Assembly (NCBI GenBank): GCA_903901975.1
Contig: CAIUTB010000118.1
Span: forward strand, 117,428-181,427
Reading direction: 5' to 3'
Origin: an uncultured Bacteroidales bacterium
GTDB taxonomy: Bacteria > Bacteroidota > Bacteroidia > Bacteroidales > Paludibacteraceae
Length of the DNA stretch: 64,000 bases
The translations under genes and the position numbers were made by a program. Positions 38,687 through 46,389 of this stretch are shown piece after piece (within the stretch, counting starts at the first letter, position 1; each line of letters starts with the position of its first letter). The notes under the pieces were generated by a model that did not search any database, was not told the origin of the DNA, and worked only from the letters and a program-made list of their open reading frames with translations.

Positions 38687-40564
38687 GTGAAAAAAAATCT
38701 CATATTTGTCATACTGTTTGCAGTGATTACTATCGTTAATGGGCAAGTACCGCCTAATTACCGGTTTGTGAAAACATGGCGTATCACCGATCGTTTTGCA
38801 ACAGCTGATTCAATTCCCGTGGATACACTTCCTCTCAATTATCAGATTTCCAATCCAATAGATCGGTTTAGTATTTCTAATTCTTATAATGGAAATCTGG
38901 GTTCACCTATTCAATCCAAGCTTTTTTTTGATCGCCCGGCAAATACTGATTTTATTTTTGCAAATGCATATTATCCGTATCTTATGAATGTGGATCATGC
39001 CACATTATACAATACTAAAACGCCTTACAGTAACCTTGATTATAACACAGGTGGTACTTTGCATCGGGATGAAGATCACGTTAAGTTCATTTTTACAGCT
39101 AATCCAAAGAAGAATTTTAATTTTGGTACCACACTGGATTATATTTATGCTCCGGGAGAATATACGAATCAGGCAGTTCAGCGGTTTTCAGGTTCAATTT
39201 TTGGAAGTTTTCAAGGGAAACATTATTCGGCAACTGCACTTGTAGCTACTAATGATCTGAATGCCTATGAAAATGGTGGAATTCAGAAAAGTACTGATAT
39301 TACGGCACCAATTACTGGTACTTTGCCGATTGATATTCCTGTAAATATAACCGGATATGCCAATTTTAAACAGACTCAATTATTTTACAATCAACAGTAC
39401 AGCATTGGGTTTGAACGAAAAATAAAAGTAAGCGCAGATTCTGTCAGACTGGAATATGTGCCGGTTACCCGCTTTGCTCATACTTTGAAAATTGATGATC
39501 TTAGAAAACGGTATTTAGAGAAATCAGTAGAAAAAAGCTTTTATAAAAACACTTATCTGCCTTTCAGTCAAACCAATGACACATCGGCAGTTCAAACAAT
39601 GACTAATAATTTTTCGGTAAGTATGGCAGAAGAATTTAATAAATGGATGAATTTTGGATTGACTGCTTTTATAGAAAATGAACTTCAGAATTATACCTAT
39701 AACAAAGATTCGCTGGTTAACACAAAGTTTGTTTCTACCACAAAAGTAGGCGGAATCTTGTCGAAGCAACGTGGCAAAATTATTCGTTATAATGTACTGG
39801 GAGAGTTAAGTTTTCTGGGTTATAAAGCAGGTGATTTCAGACTGGAAGCTAATCTTGGAGGCTATTTCAAACTATGGAAAGATAGTATTTCGCTGGTTGC
39901 CAATGGATTTGTGCGAAGCGATAAACCGTCCTATTTTCTGGAACATTATCAATCGAATCATTTCCGTTGGGAAAATGATTTTACTAGTGTTTACCGAACG
40001 CATGTGGGTGGAACTTTTTCGATACCAACCCGGTCATTTGCATTGAATGTTTCGGTTGAAAACCTGACAAATTTTGTATATTTTGATACGAATGCCTTGC
40101 CTGTTCAGTTCACCGGTAATATTCAGGTTCTTGCTGCCAATCTGAAACTTGATTTTCACCTTGGTCGCTTTGCACTCGAAAATAATGTGGTGTATCAGGT
40201 GAGTTCGCAACAGGCAATTCTGCCTTTACCTAATCTGGTACTTTACCATAATCTTTATTATAATGATTTATGGTTTAAGGTACTGAGTGTTCAGTTAGGT
40301 GTAAATGTTCGTTATCATTCAACTTATTATGCGCCGACTTATATGCCTGCAACAGGACAATTTTATAATCAGACTTCGACATTAATCGGAAATTATCCGA
40401 TGATGAATGCTTACTTAAATATGCATTTAAAACGCACCCGTTTTTTTATTGAGTATTTTCATGTCAATCAGATGTTTATGAAAGGTGCTTATTTTTCAAT
40501 GCCTAATTATCCGATTGATCAGGCAAACATAAAACTTGGTATTTCGTGGAATTTTTATGATTAA
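38687..40564 (+). CDS. putative outer-membrane porin (Porin_10-like)
   Basis: Outer-membrane beta-barrel of the Bacteroidota putative porin family. Signal peptide 1 to about 19 (VNGQ), then WRITDRF and the long barrel with many alternating strands, and a C-terminus ending ANIKLGISWNFYD with a terminal aromatic strand typical of barrels. 625 residues. The only in-frame start is a GTG at 38687, as a TAA lies 12 bases before it. It overlaps the next gene by 8 bp, so a solute-binding protein is cotranslated. Confidence 0.82.
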   Translation: MKKNLIFVILFAVITIVNGQVPPNYRFVKTWRITDRFATADSIPVDTLPLNYQISNPIDRFSISNSYNGNLGSPIQSKLFFDRPANTDFIFANAYYPYLMNVDHATLYNTKTPYSNLDYNTGGTLHRDEDHVKFIFTANPKKNFNFGTTLDYIYAPGEYTNQAVQRFSGSIFGSFQGKHYSATALVATNDLNAYENGGIQKSTDITAPITGTLPIDIPVNITGYANFKQTQLFYNQQYSIGFERKIKVSADSVRLEYVPVTRFAHTLKIDDLRKRYLEKSVEKSFYKNTYLPFSQTNDTSAVQTMTNNFSVSMAEEFNKWMNFGLTAFIENELQNYTYNKDSLVNTKFVSTTKVGGILSKQRGKIIRYNVLGELSFLGYKAGDFRLEANLGGYFKLWKDSISLVANGFVRSDKPSYFLEHYQSNHFRWENDFTSVYRTHVGGTFSIPTRSFALNVSVENLTNFVYFDTNALPVQFTGNIQVLAANLKLDFHLGRFALENNVVYQVSSQQAILPLPNLVLYHNLYYNDLWFKVLSVQLGVNVRYHSTYYAPTYMPATGQFYNQTSTLIGNYPMMNAYLNMHLKRTRFFIEYFHVNQMFMKGAYFSMPNYPIDQANIKLGISWNFYD

Positions 40565-41423
40565 AATTAAAGATTATATCATTCATGTTTTAGATTTTAT
40601 CTGGTTTTTAAAACTCAGAAGGAAAACTCAGATTGAAATCGGTTTAGGTACACTTGCAGTTTTGTTTGCCGGTATAGCGCTGATTTACAGCCTTAATAAG
40701 AAAGCCCATGATTTGCCCGACATTCTTAAATCAGGTCGTATAACCGTGCTTACTGATGGAAGTAGTATCGGATTTTCAAAAAAAGATGGAAATGTGTCTG
40801 GTTTTCAATATGAACTAATCAAGGCTTTTGCCGACAGTTTAGGTGTTGAATTAGTGATTTCTGAAGAAAATGATTTGAAAAACGCTATAGTTGCATTGAA
40901 AACGGGCGATTATGATTTGATTGCGATGATGGTTCCTGTAACTACTGAATGGAAGAAAGATGTTATATTAAGTACTCCCATTCTAACATCACGACAGGTG
41001 TTGGTTCAGCAATTAAAACCGGACTCAGTTCCGGCTAAAATAATTTCTAAACATCAGCAACTGAATAATGACACGATTTATATTCCGGGCGATTCTCCCT
41101 TCAAAATGAGATTGTTACATCTTTCAGACGAGATTGCAGGTACCATTCATATTGAAGAAATGAAAGGTTTAAATGCGGAGCAAATGGTACGTTTGGTGTC
41201 GGAAGGAAAAATAAAAAATACGATTTGTGATGAGCTTTTTGCGCTAAAATTGAAAAAAGAATATACAAATCTGGATATTTCGGTGCCGATTGGTTTTGAA
41301 CAACAGCAAGCCTGGATTTTAAATCCAAAATCGAAAAAGTTGCAGGAAAAATTAGATGAATTTTTGTCCGATTTTATTGGAACTACTGAGTATTGGAACA
41401 TATATCGAAAGTATTATAATTAA
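40557..41423 (+). CDS. membrane-anchored solute-binding (SBP_bac_3-like) protein
   Basis: One N-terminal transmembrane helix (IGLGTLAVLFAGIALIYSL) anchors an extracytoplasmic amino-acid-type binding domain of about 230 residues (DILKSGRITVLTDGSSIGFS, FQYELIKAFADSLGVELVI, KTGDYDLIAMMVPVT). No transglycosylase domain follows, so it is not a full MltF, although the binding domain resembles the MltF N-terminal half. 289 residues from ATG 40557. The 8-bp overlap with the porin gene suggests the two work together, perhaps porin plus ligand sensor. No permease or ATPase is nearby. Confidence 0.78.
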   Translation: MIKIKDYIIHVLDFIWFLKLRRKTQIEIGLGTLAVLFAGIALIYSLNKKAHDLPDILKSGRITVLTDGSSIGFSKKDGNVSGFQYELIKAFADSLGVELVISEENDLKNAIVALKTGDYDLIAMMVPVTTEWKKDVILSTPILTSRQVLVQQLKPDSVPAKIISKHQQLNNDTIYIPGDSPFKMRLLHLSDEIAGTIHIEEMKGLNAEQMVRLVSEGKIKNTICDELFALKLKKEYTNLDISVPIGFEQQQAWILNPKSKKLQEKLDEFLSDFIGTTEYWNIYRKYYN

Positions 41424-41477
41424 TGTGATAATACGATGTTATGTTGATTTCTTAAGAGGTACTTCTGACTATGAGCA

Positions 41478-41512
41478 ATCAACTATAAACTATTAACTGT
41501 AAACTATCAACT
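41478..41512. repeat. heptamer tract (5 units) before metA
   Basis: ATCAACT, ATAAACT, ATTAACT, GTAAACT, ATCAACT, ending 6 bases before the metA ATG at 41519. Confidence 0.85.
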
Positions 41513-41518
41513 AAAAAA

Positions 41519-42436
41519 ATGCCATTAAATATCCCAATAACTTTACCGGCAGTGGATGTGCTGCGTGAAGAAAATATATTTGTAATGGATTCGGAGCGTG
41601 CTTCGAGCCAGGAGATTCGACCACTTAAAATTGTACTGTTGAACTTAATGCCAATTAAGATTACAACTGAGACGGATTTGATACGCTTGTTGTCAAATTC
41701 ACCTTTGCAGATCGAAATTGATTTTCTACACATGGAAAGTCATACTTCGAAGAACACCCCTATTGAGCATTTGATGACCTTTTATAAAACTTTTGACGAG
41801 ATCAGCAAAAGCAATTACGACGGCATGATTATTACCGGAGCACCAGTTGAACTCCTCGAATTCGAAGAAGTTACCTATTGGCCGGAGATTACCAAGATTT
41901 TTGATTGGGCAAAGACGCATGTTACGTCAACCCTTTTTATATGCTGGGCTGCTCAAGCCGGGCTTCATCATTATTATGGCATCCCAAAATATCCGCTCGA
42001 TGCCAAAATGTTTGGTGTGTTCGAGCATAATAAATATGAACCACATAATCCGATTTTCCGTGGTTTTGATGATGTGTTTTTTGTGCCACATAGCCGCCAC
42101 ACCGAAGTGCGGGCTGAAGATATTCGCCGTGTACCTGAACTTACTTTGCTTTCCGAATCGCCCGAAGCCGGTGTATATATGGTGATGGCACGCAACGGAC
42201 GTGAAGTTTTTGTTACCGGACATTCGGAGTATTCTCCCAATACGCTGGACACAGAATATAAACGCGATTTGGTAAAAGGTTTACCAATCAATTTGCCTCA
42301 AAATTATTATATGAACAACGACCCGAACAACGAGCCGTTGGTTCGTTGGCGCAGTCATGCTAACCTGATGTTTACCAACTGGCTGAACTACTTTGTATAT
42401 CAGGAAACTCCGTACGATTTGACGAAAATACATTAA
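41519..42436 (+). CDS. metA: homoserine O-acetyltransferase, MetA family
   Basis: Acylates homoserine at the entry to methionine synthesis. Family motifs: [19 protein letters not shown] and the nucleophile Cys142 in [12 protein letters not shown]. The acyl-CoA selectivity position, residue 111, is glutamate (TGAPVE) rather than the glycine of Escherichia coli; Glu111 is the known determinant of acetyl-CoA use in this family, so acetyl- rather than succinyl-homoserine is predicted. 305 residues. A heptamer tract lies immediately upstream, and a C4-TAA-C4 inverted repeat arm starts at the stop codon. Confidence 0.92.
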   Translation: MPLNIPITLPAVDVLREENIFVMDSERASSQEIRPLKIVLLNLMPIKITTETDLIRLLSNSPLQIEIDFLHMESHTSKNTPIEHLMTFYKTFDEISKSNYDGMIITGAPVELLEFEEVTYWPEITKIFDWAKTHVTSTLFICWAAQAGLHHYYGIPKYPLDAKMFGVFEHNKYEPHNPIFRGFDDVFFVPHSRHTEVRAEDIRRVPELTLLSESPEAGVYMVMARNGREVFVTGHSEYSPNTLDTEYKRDLVKGLPINLPQNYYMNNDPNNEPLVRWRSHANLMFTNWLNYFVYQETPYDLTKIH

Positions 42437-42437
42437 A

Positions 42438-42551
42438 CCCCTAACCCCTGAAGGGGAACTATGCATGTGTTGTTTTCAATACAAAAAAAATGAATCCCAA
42501 ATCAAATTTATCTGACGGAGCTAACTCTTATCCCCCTTTAGGGGTTAGGGG
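42438..42551. repeat. inverted pair of C4-TAA-C4 elements, one arm in coding DNA
   Basis: Left arm 42438-42458 (CCCCTAACCCCTGAAGGGG-type) and right arm 42531-42551 (TCCCCCTTTAGGGG-TTAGGGG) are near reverse complements, separated by 72 bases. The ATG of the U32 gene lies between the arms. The same element recurs at 58985-59103. Confidence 0.85.
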
Positions 42552-44355
42552 TATAGAACTTCTCTCTCCCGCCAAAAATCTTGAATGTGGTATAGCTGCG
42601 GTAAATCATGGTGCTGATGCAGTGTATATTGGTGCATCACAATTTGGTGCGCGCGCTGCAGCCGGGAACTCCATTGAAGACATTGCAGAGCTGGTGAAAT
42701 ATGCTCATCAATTTCGGGTAAAAGTGCTGGTGGCACTGAATACCATACTCACCAATGACCAGTTAGCCGAAGCTGAAAAACTGATTTGGGAAATCTACAA
42801 TGTTGGAGCTGATGCGCTGATTATTCAGGATATGGGCATTCTGAAACTGAATTTACCTCCGATTGCAATCCATGCCAGTACGCAAACTGATAATCGAACA
42901 GCCGAAAAAGTAAAGTTTTTGCAGGATGTTGGTTTTTCGCGGGTGGTTCTGGCACGTGAACTCACAATAAAACAAATTTCGGAAATTTCATCCCAAACCG
43001 ATGTTGAACTGGAGGCTTTTGTGCATGGTGCTTTGTGCGTGAGTTATAGCGGACAGTGCTATATGAGTCAGGCAAATTGCGGACGAAGTGCTAATCGTGG
43101 ACAATGTGCGCAGTATTGCCGGTTACCTTATCAGTTGGTTGATGCGGATGATAATATTCTATTGAAAAATAAGCACTTGCTTTCCCTGAAAGATCTGGAT
43201 CAGTCCGATTCATTAGCCGAAATGCTGGAAGCAGGAGTAACTTCGTTTAAGATTGAAGGGCGACTGAAAGATGTTGATTATGTGAAAAATATCACAGCTT
43301 ATTATCGTCAGAAATTAGATACTATTATTGAGCAGGACAGTCGTTATCAACGTTCTTCTACGGGGAAAACGACCATTTTCTTTGAACCAAATCCCGAGAA
43401 AAGCTTCCGTCGAAGCTCTACCGATTATTTTTTACACGAACGTCATGCCGGTATTATTCAGCCCGAAACTCCAAAATCGCTTGGTGAACCGATTGGCAAA
43501 GTGACCTATATCGGTCGCAATTTCTTTGAACTTCACAATGGCACATTGCTGAATAACGGCGACGGACTTTGTTTTATTAACAAGCACGGTGATTTGACCG
43601 GATTCAGAGTGAATCGCGTAGAGCGAAAACAAATCTTTCCGGCCGATATGCCTCGAATGGATATTGGAGTGATGTTATATCGTAATCAGGATCAGGCTTT
43701 CGAAAAAATACTGAAAGGAAAAACAGCACAACGCAAAGTAGGAGTTGAGATACTTTTTAAAGAAACAACAAACGGTTTTGCGATTCAATTGACTGATGAA
43801 GATGGTACTTCAACATCATTTGAAACAACCTGCGACAAACAACCTGCTCAGAAACCAGAGGCCGTAAACGATAATATTAAAAATCAGTTTTCCAAACTTG
43901 GAAATACTATATATGAAGCAACTGATGTTCAGATTGAAATCAGTTCTCCTTGGTTTTTTCCAGCATCGCAATTGGGTGAATGGCGTCGACAAGCAATAGA
44001 AAAACTGGATGAAGTAAGAGCAAATTTGTATATTCGGGAGTCAAAGCGTGAACCAATATCGGCTGATTTTCCTCTGAAACAGCTATCTTACCTTGGAAAC
44101 GTTAGCAATAAGCTTGCAGAAGAATTTTACCTGGATCATGGTGTAGAAACCGTGATGCCCGGCTTTGAACTGAAAGCTGAAGAGGGTGTGCCGCTAATGT
44201 TTAGCAAACACTGTATTAAATTCGAAATGGGTTGGTGTCCGAAGGAAGGTTACAAAGCGACTTTCAAAGAACCGCTTTTACTTCGAAATAATGATCAGGA
44301 ATATAAACTGACTTTTGATTGTAAGGCTTGCGAAATGAGGATTTCGAAAGTATAG
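42490..44355 (+). CDS. U32 peptidase-family protein (TrhP/RlhA-like)
   Basis: Members of this family act in 5-hydroxyuridine tRNA or 2501-hydroxycytidine rRNA modification, or as collagenase-like proteins. The family core IELLSPAKNLECGIAAVNHGADAVYIG starts about 20 residues after the ATG. Conserved cysteines occur in CVSYSGQCYMSQANCGRSANRGQCAQYCRLPYQ, and the C-terminal region adds FDCKACEMRIS. 621 residues. The N-terminal extension (SDGANSYPPLGVRG) is encoded by a dispersed C4-TAA-C4 repeat arm, and no other start codon lies between ATG 42490 and the core, so this start must be used unless an unusual codon is. Confidence 0.88.
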   Translation: MNPKSNLSDGANSYPPLGVRGIELLSPAKNLECGIAAVNHGADAVYIGASQFGARAAAGNSIEDIAELVKYAHQFRVKVLVALNTILTNDQLAEAEKLIWEIYNVGADALIIQDMGILKLNLPPIAIHASTQTDNRTAEKVKFLQDVGFSRVVLARELTIKQISEISSQTDVELEAFVHGALCVSYSGQCYMSQANCGRSANRGQCAQYCRLPYQLVDADDNILLKNKHLLSLKDLDQSDSLAEMLEAGVTSFKIEGRLKDVDYVKNITAYYRQKLDTIIEQDSRYQRSSTGKTTIFFEPNPEKSFRRSSTDYFLHERHAGIIQPETPKSLGEPIGKVTYIGRNFFELHNGTLLNNGDGLCFINKHGDLTGFRVNRVERKQIFPADMPRMDIGVMLYRNQDQAFEKILKGKTAQRKVGVEILFKETTNGFAIQLTDEDGTSTSFETTCDKQPAQKPEAVNDNIKNQFSKLGNTIYEATDVQIEISSPWFFPASQLGEWRRQAIEKLDEVRANLYIRESKREPISADFPLKQLSYLGNVSNKLAEEFYLDHGVETVMPGFELKAEEGVPLMFSKHCIKFEMGWCPKEGYKATFKEPLLLRNNDQEYKLTFDCKACEMRISKV

Positions 44356-44380
44356 CTTTTATTCTGTGATTATGGATTAC

Positions 44381-44460
44381 GCCACTTCGTGGCTTCTTAC
44401 TAAGCTTCGCAGATTTACAGGGCTACTCCCTGTGTTTGGAGAAAATGCCACTTCGTGGCT
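44381..44460 (+). repeat. 80-bp REP/BIME-like unit 1
   Basis: Begins and ends with the palindrome GCCACTTCGTGGCT and contains the hairpin ACAGGG-CTACT-CCCTGT in the middle. Same length and architecture as the units at 44484 and 45067. Confidence 0.9.
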
Positions 44461-44483
44461 ATAAAAATAAATGTAGAAAAATC

Positions 44484-44563
44484 AGCCACGAAGTGGTATC
44501 TTCAGTTTGCGTCGGGTGTAGCCCGACGAGATTGGAGAATGAGTTTTTTAGCCACGAAGTGGC
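44484..44563 (-). repeat. 80-bp REP/BIME-like unit 2 (inverted)
   Basis: Inverted copy: outer palindromes AGCCACGAAGTGG and GCCACGAAGTGGC; the middle hairpin read on the minus strand is CGTCGGG-CTACA-CCCGACG. It lies 30 bp downstream of the transposase stop. Confidence 0.9.
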
Positions 44564-44592
44564 GAAATTAGAAAACTTGCATACTATAAATA

Positions 44593-45045
44593 CTATTCCC
44601 AAAGATACCTTTCATCGTATTCTAGCTTATATTCTTCTAAAAATTGTAACAATTCCTGTTGGAAAGTCTTTTTCGTATGGTGTTCAAGTTGTGTTGAAAT
44701 GTATTTGATTACTACATCAACTTCTTTTGGATTTACGGAAAAAACTCCATAACCATCTTGCCAGTAAAAGCTTTTGTATTTATCTCCTTTTGTTTTAATC
44801 CATTTAGAAGAATGGGATTTGATTTCTTCCAATAATTTCATTAATGCAATTTTCTTGGAGAGTAAACAAAGAATATGGACGTGATCTTTATGTCCACCAA
44901 CAATAATTGGTTGACAATCAAGGTTCTTACAAACACCACCCAAATAATTGAAAAGCTCATTTTCAATTGTTTTATCAATAAATGGATAACGATGTTTAGT
45001 ACTGAAAACTATATGGATATAATTTTTGACGAGTGATTGAGCCAT
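44593..45045 (-). CDS. IS200-like Y1 transposase, REP-associated (RAYT-like)
   Basis: Single-domain HUH transposase. The HUH pair is in GHKDHVHIL (His55, His57), and the catalytic tyrosine is Tyr115 in VIKYISTQLEHH. The WQDGYGVFSVN segment is also typical of Y1 (TnpA) enzymes. 150 residues, complete. No TnpB/accessory gene is present, and no inverted-terminal-repeat IS ends are seen; instead 80-bp palindromic units lie on both sides (units 2 and 3 inverted relative to each other), as in RAYT-REP systems. Whether it is a simple IS200 or a domesticated RAYT-type enzyme cannot be decided without other copies. Confidence 0.9.
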   Translation of the reverse strand: MAQSLVKNYIHIVFSTKHRYPFIDKTIENELFNYLGGVCKNLDCQPIIVGGHKDHVHILCLLSKKIALMKLLEEIKSHSSKWIKTKGDKYKSFYWQDGYGVFSVNPKEVDVVIKYISTQLEHHTKKTFQQELLQFLEEYKLEYDERYLWE

Positions 45046-45066
45046 GGTATTTGATTCTATGATTTT

Positions 45067-45146
45067 GCCACTTCGTGGCTTCTATCTTTGCTTCGTTGCC
45101 ACATAGGGCTTCACCCTATGTTGAAAGAAATCACCACTTCGTGGCT
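45067..45146 (+). repeat. 80-bp REP/BIME-like unit 3
   Basis: Outer palindromes GCCACTTCGTGGCT and ACCACTTCGTGGCT, with the middle hairpin ACATAGGG-CTTCA-CCCTATGT. It lies 21 bp upstream of the transposase start. Confidence 0.9.
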
Positions 45147-45152
45147 AAAAAT

Positions 45153-45204
45153 AAAAAATCCCCAACTGTTTTAAGTATTTGTACTTAATAAGTTGAGGAT
45201 TTTC
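45153..45204 (-). terminator. probable recA terminator
   Basis: Nested stem AAAATCC(C)CAACT ... AGTTGAGGATTTT with an inner TTAAGTA/TACTTAA stem; read on the minus strand it ends in TTTTTT. It sits directly after recA. Confidence 0.75.
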
Positions 45205-45214
45205 TAAGAATAGC

Positions 45215-46237
45215 CTATTTATTCTGTATCGCTTCCACAATTTTAGCTTCCAGTTCAGCAGCTAATTCAGGATTATCTTTAATAAGTTGTTTTGAACCAT
45301 CACGACCCTGAGCTAATTTTGTATCACCGTAACTATACCATGAACCGCTTTTCTTAATAATGCCATATTCCACACCAAGATCAATAATTTCACCGGTTTT
45401 AGAAATTCCTTCGCCGTACATGATATCAAATTCAGCTTTGCGGAAAGGAGGTGCCACTTTATTTTTTACCACTTTTACGCGGGTTTGATTACCAACAGCT
45501 TCTTCGCCGTCTTTCAACTGACCGATACGACGAATATCCAAACGCACAGAAGCGTAGAATTTCAATGCATTACCACCTGTGGTTGTTTCCGGATTACCGA
45601 ACATCACACCAATCTTTTCACGTAACTGGTTGATAAAGATACAAGTTGTATTTGTTTTATTGATATTGGCAGTCAGTTTACGTAAAGCCTGTGACATCAA
45701 TCGTGCCTGCAATCCCATTTTAGAATCACCCATATCGCCTTCCAACTCAGCTTTTGGAGTCAGTGCAGCAACCGAGTCAATTACCACGATGTCCACTGCC
45801 GATGAGCGAATCAATTGATCAGCAACTTCCAATGCCTGTTCGCCATTGTCAGGTTGAGAAATCAACAATTCTTCAATGTTTACGCCCAGTTTTTCGGCAT
45901 AAAAACGGTCAAAAGCATGTTCAGCATCAATGAAGGCAGCAATGCCACCGGCTTTTTGAGCTTCGGCAATAGCGTGAATAGCCAGGGTAGTTTTACCTGA
46001 CGATTCCGGACCGTAGATTTCAATAACACGTCCGCGTGGATAGCCACCAACGCCTAATGCCACATTCAGACCAATAGAGCCTGTTGATATAAACGAAACT
46101 TCTTCCACTTTGGTGTCGCCCATGCGCATAATGGTCCCTTTTCCGTGATCTTTTTCAATTTTGTCCATTGCCAGTTGCAATGCTTTCAGTTTGTCTGAAG
46201 TTGGAAATTTAATTTCCTCTGCACTTGTTTTTGCCAT
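45215..46237 (-). CDS. recA: recombinase A
   Basis: Strand exchange and SOS co-protease. Walker A GPESSGKT, the [29 protein letters not shown] loop, and [36 protein letters not shown] (loop L2 and ATPase core). 340 residues with a short C-terminus. A -7 box lies at 46298-46305. RecA follows the 80-bp repeat region in the opposite direction. Confidence 0.98.
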   Translation of the reverse strand: MAKTSAEEIKFPTSDKLKALQLAMDKIEKDHGKGTIMRMGDTKVEEVSFISTGSIGLNVALGVGGYPRGRVIEIYGPESSGKTTLAIHAIAEAQKAGGIAAFIDAEHAFDRFYAEKLGVNIEELLISQPDNGEQALEVADQLIRSSAVDIVVIDSVAALTPKAELEGDMGDSKMGLQARLMSQALRKLTANINKTNTTCIFINQLREKIGVMFGNPETTTGGNALKFYASVRLDIRRIGQLKDGEEAVGNQTRVKVVKNKVAPPFRKAEFDIMYGEGISKTGEIIDLGVEYGIIKKSGSWYSYGDTKLAQGRDGSKQLIKDNPELAAELEAKIVEAIQNK

Positions 46238-46297
46238 GATTTGTTTATTTTATTTTGTTGTTTTTTAAATTTATGTTTTTAACCAGAGTAAGAATTA

Positions 46298-46305
46298 CAA
46301 AGATA
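46298..46305 (-). promoter_or_regulatory. -7 box for recA
   Basis: Minus-strand TATCTTTG, about 60 bp upstream of the recA ATG. No LexA-like operator recognised. Confidence 0.5.
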
Positions 46306-46368
46306 AAATTAATTCTTTCAATTTTATCTTTTAAGAGATGAAATTTATGAACAGATTCTGTAAAAACT

Positions 46369-46389
46369 GTCAACTATCAACTATCAACT
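46369..46389. repeat. heptamer tract, 3 units
   Basis: GTCAACT, ATCAACT, ATCAACT immediately after the helicase stop codon. Confidence 0.75.

Noticed and set aside
41424..41518. SAM riboswitch before metA
   Set aside because: Only 95 bp, filled by the heptamer tract; no conserved S-box helices.
44436..44708. Plus-strand open frame across REP-like unit 2 and the end of the transposase gene
   Set aside because: It consists of repeat sequence and antisense transposase sequence.
44381..45146. CRISPR array at the palindromic repeats
   Set aside because: Only three units with irregular spacing and inverted orientation, flanking a transposase; no cas genes.
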